Shown here one piece after another: positions 54,824 to 64,000 of a stretch of DNA of 64,000 nt (the stretch's first letter is position 1; every line of letters starts with the position of its first letter). Origin of the DNA: Argyresthia goedartella (taxonomy: Eukaryota; Arthropoda; Insecta; Lepidoptera; Argyresthiidae); contig OX463808.1 of assembly GCA_949825045.1 (NCBI GenBank), positions 32,053,674-32,117,673 of the forward strand, given 5' to 3'. The notes under the pieces were generated by a model. It saw nothing but the letters and a program-made list of their open reading frames with translations. It was not told the origin of the DNA and did no database searches. The position numbers and the translations under genes were made by a program.

Positions 54824-57773
54824 CTATGGCCCCAAATTGGCCAACGTGTGATACTCCAACCAACACTGTCCGAGGCAGAGTCTGACGTTGCACCTACGGC
54901 AGAAACTGTTCACGGACGTGCGCTTTCCAAGGGCCGAGCACCTGCAACATCTCCCCTGCTTCTTCTTCTTGGAATTGCTATAAGTCGGAGCAGGAATCGG
55001 GAAATGTTGCGGGTGGTTGTCCAGACGGTGGAAAGCGGTGTTGCTTGGAGGATTCTCTCGTTGCATCGGTCCCGGACAGAAGAACCGATCAACAAGCCCC
55101 TGAGCCACGCTAACCCTTGTTTCCCGGTGCGTAAGGTTCCGGAATGTTGGGTTACGCGAGAGAATGATGTATGTATTCAACAGGCTGCTGTTAAGCAGCC
55201 TGTGGAATACTTTGACATACCACTTCCTCTTACGCTTCCTCTCAATCAAGTACATGGACAGCATTTGGTCCTTACGATCCACACCGCCCATGTACTGATT
55301 GTAGTAGTTTACAAGAAGTGGCTTCACGACATCCACCCCAGCTCGGCGGCCAGGAACTTGTTCATCGGTGTGGAATGTAGAAATTGTGGTGACAAGTTTG
55401 ACATCCATCCAGGAAATCAAAGTGATGTCACCACAATGTCTCGCCACCTGCTGTCCCCGCGGCAACACGCGGTCATTGAGCGATTTAATCTCAGCAGGGA
55501 CGTGTGCCCTATTGCGATTCATCGTCCCAATGACATCAGTTGCACGGGATTTGAGGTACCTCGTCAAGGGCAGTTGGTTATACCAATTGTCCATGAAAAG
55601 GCAATGCCCCAAATCGAGATACCCATCCATGACTTCAAGAACGACCTTCGCGGTAACGTTGCTGAACCCATGAATGGACGTCTGGTGCATCGAAGAATCT
55701 TTACCCGCGTACAAGAGAGTCTTCAGCAAGTAACCAGTCGTTGCTTCGCACAGGTCGTAGGACTTGATCCCGAACCTGGCCGCTTTGGTGCGTATGGATT
55801 GGACCCAAGAAAGGCGTCCCTTCCATAGAAGCAACGACTCGTCCAAACTGAGTTCTCTTCGTGGCGTATACAAACTCGGAAATATATCGTTGCAATGTGT
55901 CAAAATGGGGGTAATTTTGAAGATTTTTTTGTGATACGAAGACACACCAGTAGGTTGTTCTTCGTTGTTCACAAAATGGAGAAAACGCGTGAGCATGAAG
56001 AAGCGATTGCGACTCATCAACTTCCTGAAGTTTGCCATTTCCAACATACCAGACTTCCAGTATTCAAGGACATTCGTCCTCAAGCACAGCGACATATAGA
56101 TCAGCACGGCAAATAATACATAAATTTCGTCGACTGTGGTCTCTCGCCAGTCGTCCAGACTGGCGGGAATATGACCTGTCTCGGATAATTTACTTATTAT
56201 TTGCCATGCGTATCTATTTGTCTCGGTGACAATCATCTCAATGATTGACCGAGGCCACATTCTCAAAAAGATATCCGTAGGATCCTGGGATATAGACTGC
56301 GGGCCCGGTGAACGCAGATATGTTTCTGCTTGGCCAATGAAATTCGAAAAATCACTCGACCAAGAAAAAACATTCGCGTCCGGGCTAGCAGGCGGGCTGA
56401 CAGCACGCGGGCGCACAGCGGCCGGGCTGTCAGGCGCACTGACCACAGTTTCCGCCCCAACATCCGGCAGAGATACTTTATCACCTTCCATATCGACAGC
56501 CACCTCATGCTCTCCTTGCAATTGTCCTCTCAAAAATCCGATTAATTCTTCTGCTTGAACATTCTGCATCTCGGCATACTCTCCTAGAACAGGCAGCGGG
56601 CTAACATTCAAATCAAACAAACTTTCTGGTCGCATGCATTCTATTTCCTCCGCCTCCGCTACAGCGAAACTCCGCTCTAATTTGCCCGTATCAGACGAAG
56701 TTGCAATGACCGCGTCGAAATCGTCAACGTCACTATCAGAGATATCCAGTTCACTTCCGGAGTCCTCAATGAAATGTTCATTTACAATATTTTCTATCTC
56801 ACTTTCATTGAGAACCCGGGAGTGAACTGGCATTCTCGACGATGACGATGACGACCCAGGCATTGGAGCTGCAGCGCGTTTACGCGCTCCGGATGTTTCT
56901 CTAACAATATTTAATGCAGTGGTTGTTGTTGCGGTGGACACGGAGGCCGCCGTGGCTGTGGCAGCCGTGCCCAACTGTTATGAAAAAAAAAACACACGAT
57001 TTTAGCAACAAATGAAACAACAGAGGGGGATTGTAAAGTTTTTTTAATTAAAAGTACTGGATCAAAATACGTACCAGCTCACTCCCACTGCGTTGCTGGA
57101 GGTTGCTGGCTGCCGGCTCCTCCCCGCTTCCCAACGTCGGCGGCCGCTGCCAGCTGCTGCCAGCTGCTGATGACTGTGAAAATAGAAAAATACATTATTG
57201 TATATGGTATGGTACTAGAAAGCATGGAAGGATAGCTGGAATAGAAGAGTAGGTGCAGGAGAAATGCACAAAGGCCCCGCTCAAATGGGCCAGCTGCAGG
57301 CAGGCCACACCCTGTTGGAGGAGAAGAATGGTATGATACCACCGGTGATCTATCTGCTTGCTAATCAGAATACCTACCACCATTTCTTCAGCCAGCGAGC
57401 GCCGGCAGCGCCTTGATGTCGACGGCTGCGGGGAAGAGTCGCCCTCGCTCCCGCTCCGGCCCAGAGAAGCTGGTTGCTTCACCATCTATAACATAAATAA
57501 AATAGGCAAATTAAATATAAACAAAATACCAGACTGGCAGTCAGTGACATTTGCAGTATAATTATTTGTATCCTTTTAGTATAAAACTTCACATTTCCCA
57601 GGTAAATATTTAATTATACTTGGTAAAACTATATTCAGACCGTTTAGGCTGCTGAATGGAACAAATTAATGGATATGTATATATATAAATATAAAAGGAA
57701 ACGAAGCAAAAACGATGCGAGTGAAATTTCAATTATTTACCTCATCAAGCTGGGCATGGTAGTCATGATCCAT
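54824..57773 (-). CDS. piggyBac-type transposase, four exons, apparently intact
   Basis: Exons read from right to left: 57741-57773 (ATG, then donor gtaaat), 57378-57485, 57075-57173 and 54824-56974. All junctions have AG/GT signals and all are phase 0, giving about 796 residues with no stop. The last exon has no ATG of its own. The N-terminal part is Ser/Ala-rich then acidic. The DDE_Tnp_1_7 catalytic domain follows with Asp in SLDESLLLWKGR (last-exon residue 378), FMDNWYNQ (462) and GGVDRKDQ (566); spacing fits piggyBac. The C-terminus is a Cys/His cluster (CCRCSAL..., FCRRCNVRLCLGQC) like the piggyBac zinc ribbon that binds terminal repeats. Such enzymes cut at TTAA without footprints. Either an autonomous transposon or a host-adopted gene; introns and exon structure are predicted, not proven. 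Confidence 0.85.
57248..57330. repeat. LINE 3' UTR scrap inside the transposase intron
   Basis: 'gcacaaaggccccgctcaaatgggccag' resembles 8099-8126 downstream of the RNase H LINE ('gcacaaaggccccgcttaagtggaccag'), with flanking similarity 'gaggagaag'. It falls in the intron between the second and third transposase exons. Confidence 0.6.
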
Positions 57774-58009
57774 TCTGAAAAAAGTAGCTAAGGCATTAGG
57801 ATCAAAACGTACACTCTGTGCACTTTTACAAATTTGTGTAATTTTGCATTTTTTTGTCATTTTACACTAAATTGTCAAAAGTACATATCTGAACTTGCAG
57901 GCAAACGAATCCGCCTAAAAAGACAAGTTAACACAATATGACACAAATTTGTTATTTTTTTATTTTATTTTTATTTTTATTTTTTTTATTTTGATATTTC
58001 CACTTGGGC

Positions 58010-58195
58010 ATCGTGTAGGGTATCTTACGAGCATAATTTTATGTCATATGCATGTTTTCCCTAGGACCAATATTTATAGAGATATCGATATTACAAACAT
58101 AATATGACGTATATCTCGAAATCGGTGAGGTGCACGAGGAAAATGTTTATAACCAAAAGTGATAGCAAAAAGCAGCACTACACGATTCCGAAGCA
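58010..58195. repeat. Dispersed repeat, copy 2
   Basis: Counterpart of 34378-34562, same orientation, with the block order preserved and moderate divergence. Located just outside the piggyBac element. Confidence 0.65.
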
Positions 58196-59092
58196 AAAAA
58201 TAACAGTCAAAAAAAATATTTTTTAACACAATTTTTCTAAGTCGCTGGATGCTGGATTTTTCCATTGATAAAAAAAAGGGGCTTCCGCCCCCTTATCGAC
58301 ACTGAACTCCAATCATAAAGCCGCGGAACCTTTGATATGGAAACCCCAATCATCACATCACCCCGAAACCTATGATATGGAGTTTCACCGAATATGACTG
58401 AAAACACCCGCACCCTGTAGTGAGATTCTGTCTGTGTGTGAGTAAAATGGCGTCGCGGAATGCTTATGTGTGCGGGTGAAGCATGTGAATTGGATGCCTG
58501 ATCACGTTTCTGACGGAAAATCAGCAAATTGGTACATTATTTTGATAAAGAAACCTATAAAAATGGATTCCTTATAAGATTTCCAATAAGATATGTGTAT
58601 TTTTTATTGAAATCTAACTGTATTTCTCATTGGAATTACAAATAGCATTGGGGGGAATCCGTCTGGTTGCATGACGTATCATGTAAATTTGCCGATTTTC
58701 TGGACATCTTGATGAATTTTACTATGATTTGTGGTTTGTTTATCGCAAATAGAGTTGTAAATATGAATAAAACAAATACTTACCTCAATTCACCAAAAAA
58801 ACTACACTTTTCTCCCAATAAAATTTCACCACCACATACGTTGGGAGCGTCCGGAAGAAAGTGATTTTCAAAACGCGGTTGAATTATTTTTTTCTACGGA
58901 AAAGCATAAACTAGCACACAGACCATAAAGTTTGTCTAATTGGGTGTCCACACATGATCGAACCGTAAAAATTGGTCCAACCGTTGGATAAAAAATACCG
59001 GTTTCAAAAATATTAGTCATCCCGCTGCTTATGCTGACAGCGGTACATAGAGTGACCGGGGCCGCGCTGCTTATGCTGACGGCGGAAAAGGA
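58196..59092. other. Right part of the DNA inserted in BEL/Pao pol
   Basis: No supported gene. A 20-bp imperfect direct repeat 'gctgcttatgctgac(a/g)gcgg' lies at about 59023 and 59066 near the junction. A minus-strand frame crosses 58868-59092 as a chance extension of the integrase frame and is not Pao sequence. Confidence 0.5.
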
Positions 59093-62000
59093 GAGGTTAA
59101 GGCGCTGCTGCAAATTGTGCAAGTACTCAAGGGACCACCGTTTCCAAAAATCTTGAGCCATCTGCTGCAACATCTGCCACCTAGTTAACCGACTTAACTT
59201 AACATCACCGAATGGGTATTCTGGCAGGGCGTTAAGGGGCTGACCTATCAGGAAGTGACCCGGCGTCAACGCTTCCAAATCATTTGGATCCGAACTGAGC
59301 GGGCACAACGGACGCGAGTTCAGTGTCATTTCAATTTTACAGAACAGCGTCGCAAGCTCTTCAAAGCGTAGAGAGGTCTCACCGATGATCCTCGTCAGGT
59401 GCGACTTAGCCGATTTAACCGCAGCCTCAAAAATTCCTCCCCAATGAGGACATCCCGGCGGACTGGAAACCCATTCAATCCCACGTTGGGAGCAAGCCGT
59501 ACCGATGGCGTCCTGGTTACCGTTCAGGAATTGAGTGACCTCCTGCAGATATCGCCTGGCTCCGACAAAATTTGTGCCGTTGTCCGAACGGATTAATGTC
59601 GGGAGGCCCCTTCGTGAGACGAACCGATCTAGACATGCGATAAATGTCTCTGTAGTGAGGTCACTGACCACCTCCAAGTGGACTGCCTTCGTGGCCAAGC
59701 ACACGAAGATGCACAGGTATGCCTTCACTAATCTAGCGTTCCGTAGCTGTGAAGACTTGACCATGAATGGTCCCGCGAAATCCGTTCCGACACCCGCAAA
59801 GGGCCGGATTTCGTTAACCCTATCCGAGGGCAAATCGCCCATCTGGGGCTGCATCGTAGCCGCCTTGGCCCGATAACAAGGCAGGCACCGAAATACGACG
59901 CTACGCACTAAGCGTCTTCCTGATAGATTCCAGAACTCGCGCTGGAGAAACGCCATCAAGGCGTGGCATCCGATATGCCCATTCAGAATGTGTCGATCCT
60001 GTATCAACAGTTCGACCAAGTTCCCTTTCCTAGGGAGTAACAACGGGTGGCGAGCCGCATAAGGCCGGTTGGCATTCCGCAGCCGACCTCCTACCCTCAG
60101 CAATCCTTGAGGGTCAATAAACGGGTTGAGCCGAGCCACAGCTCCCTTCAGTTGGACACGTCCGCGTCTCAGAATGTCCAGTTCGGACTTAAAGTGCAAC
60201 GTCTGCACGTTCCGTACCAATGCGAACAACGCATGGTTCCGTTCCCGTGGTGTCAGGACCTGTGTGTCCGCACTCGTTGCGCCTCAGAATTCCAACAATT
60301 CCGCGCAAATCGGCAGATCCAGGCGGTCACAGTGACCAGCTTGTTGAGCGAGCTGTACCGTTCCAGCAGGCTGAACTCCTCTTCCGGCTCTGGTTGCGTC
60401 GTACAGACACCGACTGTCAAGGCGCCGTTCGCCGTGGTAACGCGTGGACTCATTAGCCAATCCGATTCGGCTTGAGTCAACCATTTTGGATCCCACCACA
60501 AGGGATGTCCAACCAACTCCGGAGCATGATACCCACGAGACGCACAGTCTGCTAAGTTAATTTCCCCTGGAACATGTCTCCAGATTAAGGGAACCTCCGA
60601 AGTCAAAATCTGCGAAACCGATTCGCCACAAAAATCTCCAGCTTGTGAACTGAAGTCTTCAGCCAGCATAACACGATCTGGCTGTCCGTCCAAGCGTAGA
60701 CCGTATCTTCCAACGCTATTGACCCACGAAGAACCGTCATCGTGTGGTTGAGTAGACAAGTCAGGAGAGCCGCTCCCGAAAGCTCTAACTTGGGAATGGT
60801 CAGGCGAGTGCGCAACGGCGCAACCTTGCTCTTGGCCATGGCCAACCGCACATCAACCTCCCCCGAGGAGTCGACTGTACGCAGATACACCGCAGCTCCG
60901 TAGCCCTTCTCCGAGGCATCGCAAAACCCGTGCAGGGTGGCGATGTATCGTTTGGTGGGGACCAACCTCCGTGGCAGTGAAATCCGATTAATGCCAGGGA
61001 GGGTCGAAAAGAACGAGTCCCACTCCGACCTCAATGACCCGCCGATCGGGTCGTCCCATTTCAGCTCAGCAGACCACAATTGCGGCATAAAACACTTGAG
61101 CTGAAATGTTACCGGGGTGATCCACCCGTTTGGATCAAATGTCCTAGCCACCGTTGAAAGGACGTTCCGTTTCGCCCAGACCTTCGGGGAGTCCAACTCG
61201 ACCCGATACGAAAACATGTCTGACACCGGCTGGTACTGGACGCCTAATACCGACAACATATTTGGATTTTCCAAATTTTCAAAAATGTGGGGATCCTGCT
61301 GATAGTCATCCGGAAGACCAGTCAGTAACTCTGGAGAGTTCGATATCCATTTCCGGAGCTCGTAACCTCCACCCCGTAAGAGCTCAACTAGCTCGTCCCG
61401 TCGAGCGAGCGCCTCCTCTACGGAATCTGCACCGGTACAGATATCGTCCACGTAGAGATCCTGCTCCAGGATCGCTGCTCCTCTAGGGAAATGTAACCGT
61501 TCTCGATCCGCTAATTCCCGAAGAGTGCGAATCGCCAAATAAGGACTAGACCGTAGCCCGTACGTGTTGGTGTTCAGCTCGTACACCCTGATGGGCTGAT
61601 CTGGGCTCTCTCGCCACAGTATCAGCTGATACCGTCTATCGTCAGGGTGAATGACCGTCTGTCTAAACATCATCCGGATGTCAGCTACAAACACAACATT
61701 GTGTCGACGGAACCGTGTGATAACATCCGCGATGTCATGATTCAACTTCGGCCCTGAATGCAAACACTGGTTCAGGTTCATGCCGTTAGATGTTGATGCC
61801 GATCCATCGAACACTACCCGTATTTTGCCCTCCGGGGTCCTCAAGACCGCGTGATGGGGCAGGAAGCAGTGGTCTTCACGCTTCCAGTCGATTCCCGAAA
61901 CCGACATGTGGCCGAGCGACTCGTATTCCCGTATGAAGTCGACGTACTTCTGCCGGAAAATCCCGTCACGCTTCATGCGTCGTTCCATCGACAGAAGCCG

Positions 62001-62735
62001 CGTCTCGGCTGCATGGTGTGAACTGCCCAGCGGCGGGCGATCACTCCGAAATGGAAGACGTGTGAGAAATCGACCTGACCGAAGGCGACCAGTATTGTTC
62101 CGATAAAACTGTTCACACTCTTCTTCAACCGGGTCCAACCGGCGGACCGTAGGTGGTTCCTCCACCTCCCAAAACTTCTGTATCACCTCCGAGAGTACAG
62201 AACCGAATAAGGGACTACGAGTCGCTAGGCGTGGGGCAGCCGGTATGACCGGACCCATTACCGCATGGCCCAGTCTGGTGTTGACCGAAACCAGACCAGT
62301 CGCCTGCAACACGTGGACACCTGGCACTAACAGGTATCCCAAGGCATCGACACCCAATAAAATGTCTACTGGGCCCGGAATATCGAACTCCGGGTCAGCC
62401 AGTGACAACCCAGCGACCAACTGTCGCACCGAGGGCGACAACCGTACGTGAGGGTGTGAGCCCATCACATTAGGCATGACTAATGCCGTGACCGTCAGAT
62501 TCACCGATGAATCCACCCGTGACGAGAGAGTAATCCGACATACTCCCTTAACGGAACCGACTTCCGTATTCCCAATTCCCCGAATGGAATGTGGATACTC
62601 CCTTACCGAAATGCCCAACCGTCTTACAAGGTTGCACGAGACTAAGCACCCCTGGGCCCCCGAGTTCAATAGTGCTCGTGCCACACAAGATTTGCCGTCC
62701 GAACTCCACGCTATCACCGAGGCGGTGGGGAGCAT
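59093..62735 (-). pseudogene. pol: BEL/Pao pol: protease, RT, RNase H, integrase
   Basis: The largest open part, 60603-62735, holds the A17-type protease (ARALLNSGAQGCLVS near 62685, with Asn where catalytic Asp is expected), the FWEVEEPP linker, RT with FRQTVIHPDDRRYQLILWR and the catalytic YVDDICTGADS (about 61455), and RNase H with GFCDASEKGYGAAVYLR and WTDSQIVLCWL. Frame breaks at about 60605 and 60250 separate the rest. Integrase follows: NGHIGCHALMAFL and FRCLPCY (zinc module), D in GTDFAGPF, D in RSDNGTNF, E in PHWGGIFEAAVK, then LTPGHFLIGQPL and EYLHNLQQRL. The sequence is cut at about 59093; the C-terminus is at 52034-52292. The order PR-RT-RH-IN with PPGCPHWGG is typical of BEL/Pao. 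Inactive in this copy. Confidence 0.9.
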
Positions 62736-62780
62736 GACCGTCTGTGGAGTGGCGGCACCCTGTAAGTGGGCGGCGTGTCC

Positions 62781-64000
62781 CTAGCGGGAACCTCCGCGGG
62801 ACCCGAACCCACTGGGACCCCCGTCGGCCTGGTAACTCGGCTGCTGATATGCCACCGGTGGCATATCAGACCGCATGTACATCAGGGGGTCCCAACCCGC
62901 ATAATAGGCCCCTCGCTGTCCCGGTACCTGACCATACCGGACTGTGTACGATGTGCCCGGTGGCCACCGTGGATGGCGGGGGGAGAGCGGATCCAACCTG
63001 GGGCGCTCTAGGAATGGGGGCGACAATCGGTGGCGGAAGACCACCTTCCTGCGGGCAGCCACACCGAGCGCCTTAAAGTTGGCGCAACTGGTCACTCCAT
63101 GACCGGCACTGTCGCAGTGCACACAGCCGTCACCCGACGGCGCGGCACTCAAAACGCCAAATTGTTTTGACCGCCCACCCCCCCGTGGGGGTGGGTGGCA
63201 CGGCCCCTCCCGCATCCGCGTGGGTTGGCGCTGCACACTGGCCTCCGAATCCATGGTATCGCATCGCCTGCATTTACCCTCCAAGAAATCCGTTAATTGG
63301 ACGAGCGTGGGCAGTTCCGAGCTACTGCCCCCATGCAGCTGTTCAAACCGACATTGAACAGCTGAAGGCAACCATGACAAAACCATATATAACACGATAT
63401 ATGACCATTGGTCTACCGGCAGACCAAGGTTCTGAAGGGCCTTAGTGGCCACCAGCACAGGGTTGAGCACCTGTACCCGGATGTCAATATCCCGGGTTAC
63501 TCTTGGTATGCTAAACAGCTTCCCCAGCTGCGCATCAACCAACCGCCGTTTGTGTTGGTAGCGGTCAAACAATATGACCCGGGCAATCTCATAATTGCCC
63601 GCCGTAACCGTTAGGTGACCGACCAACTCCTTCGGTTCACCCCGCAGTGTCATCAAGAGTTGGGCCAACTTGTAGGCGTTGTCCAGGTCGTCCCGACCGT
63701 GGACCAGACTATCGAATAAATTGATGAATGCCGGCCACTCATCAATTGCCCCACCGAAGGCCGGAATCTCCAGGTGTGGCAGCCGTCCCACAACACCCTT
63801 AGGGGGCGGGTCTCCACTACCCTCCCCGCGGTCATCCCGACGCGACCGCTTAATTTTTTCGGCGCGACGCTCGATGTCGCCCAAGCACTCCATCGCTTGA
63901 TCAGCATCCGCGCAGAGCTGCTTCACTGCGGCCACCGAAGCCTCATCCGTAAGCCCGAGGGCCTCAGCCTCCGCGGCCAGCCGACACACCTTCCCGACGC
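62781..64000 (-). CDS. gag: BEL/Pao gag (runs to the window edge)
   Basis: Open on the minus strand from at least 63989 to the stop at about 62781. The N-terminal part is charged (ERRAEKIKRSRRDD) and then matches the DUF1759-type Pao gag: PHLEIPAFGGAIDEWPAFINLFDSL, KLAQLLMTLRGEPKEL. A CX2CX4HX4C knuckle (CVHCDSAGHGVTSC) is near 63105, followed by a Gly/Pro/Tyr-rich tail. The true start may be beyond the window. Stops and a frame change separate it from pol, which begins about 45 bases on, whereas many Pao elements fuse gag and pol in one frame. Confidence 0.8.
   Translation of the reverse strand, partial: VGKVCRLAAEAEALGLTDEASVAAVKQLCADADQAMECLGDIERRAEKIKRSRRDDRGEGSGDPPPKGVVGRLPHLEIPAFGGAIDEWPAFINLFDSLVHGRDDLDNAYKLAQLLMTLRGEPKELVGHLTVTAGNYEIARVILFDRYQHKRRLVDAQLGKLFSIPRVTRDIDIRVQVLNPVLVATKALQNLGLPVDQWSYIVLYMVLSWLPSAVQCRFEQLHGGSSSELPTLVQLTDFLEGKCRRCDTMDSEASVQRQPTRMREGPCHPPPRGGGRSKQFGVLSAAPSGDGCVHCDSAGHGVTSCANFKALGVAARRKVVFRHRLSPPFLERPRLDPLSPRHPRWPPGTSYTVRYGQVPGQRGAYYAGWDPLMYMRSDMPPVAYQQPSYQADGGPSGFGSRGGSR

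Larger units (their letters stand above)
53307..57931 (-). mobile_element. piggyBac-superfamily element (boundaries approximate)
   Basis: TTAA occurs at 53307-53310 and 57928-57931. Just inside lie long inverted repeats: 'cagatatgtacttttgacaa' at about 53328 and its reverse complement near 57875-57895. These extend through 'tttagtgtaa' and 'acacaaatttgt'. The inverted similarity also continues some 15 bases outside the TTAA pair, so the true termini may be further out. The transposase gene fills the minus strand between. Repeats and a piece of another piggyBac copy occupy the 3' flank. Confidence 0.6.

Noticed and set aside
54821..55828. 335-codon plus-strand frame
   Set aside because: It lies wholly within and opposite the transposase last exon; codon shadow of a conserved coding sequence.
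58868..59092. Extension of the BEL/Pao integrase beyond LHNLQQRL
   Set aside because: The residues do not resemble the DUF5641 end, which is found at 52034-52292. The frame is open by chance in inserted DNA.

Overview
This window reads as insect, most probably lepidopteran, genomic DNA made almost entirely of nested transposable elements. Lepidoptera is inferred from a tRNA-derived SINE carrying the 'cctcacgatgttttcc' block and an antisense tRNA-like B box (11040-11247), from a repeat with GACAGACGGACA units near the left edge, and from a chymotrypsin-like serine protease exon pair whose style I associate with moth and butterfly digestive proteases. No intact ordinary single-copy host gene is visible. 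The only host-gene-like material is two tandem serine protease fragments at the left edge.

Layout. 1-5000: protease exons at 588-1038, a decayed duplicate at 2086-2513 that lost GDSG, a tyrosine-recombinase pseudogene at 2735-3285, an RTE-type LINE tail at 3420-3735, and a palindromic repeat zone at 3900-4700 with a perfect 25-bp hairpin. 5100-9140: a BEL/Pao scrap, an RNase H-bearing LINE (5745-8165) and an internally deleted BEL/Pao integrase. 9243-11489: the 5' half of a LINE with a SINE in it. Its reverse transcriptase is cut at 11489 and resumes at 31298, flanked by a CCTC duplication.

11490-31297: two minus-strand Ty3/gypsy copies with long (~1.18 kb) LTRs and a tRNA-Lys-type primer site. 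There are four LTRs, here called A-D. The target duplication and shared variants pair the outermost two (A and D). The inner two (B and C) flank 3.2 kb of other DNA, so the block is a recombinant (or an assembly join) rather than two simple insertions. Copy 2 carries a LINE fragment.

33250-33534 is an LTR with an adjacent primer site. 34562-48325 is a LINE copy into which a piggyBac-type MITE (35798-36469, TTAA) and an errantivirus-like endogenous retrovirus (36542-47783, GTAC duplication, LTRs differing at one position in 235) inserted. The retrovirus has open pol and env frames, but its gag is cut by another copy of the same LINE family (38003-40494, GTGAC duplication) and carries an in-frame TAG.

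49400-51420: two more LINE fragments. 51421-64000: a minus-strand BEL/Pao element running off the right edge. Its pol is cut between 52290 and about 59093 by an insertion zone holding a second MITE, an apparently complete four-exon piggyBac transposase gene (54824-57773) and flanking repeats.

How the genes work together: the retroelements encode standard gag/pol(/env) or EN-RT proteins acting on their own RNA. Two LTR families show the same gag-pol junction, a -1 slippery heptamer abutting the gag stop. The piggyBac transposase is the best candidate for a functional protein, and the MITEs are candidates for mobilisation by some piggyBac-class transposase. Nested density of this sort fits heterochromatin or a sex-limited chromosome, but that is inference.
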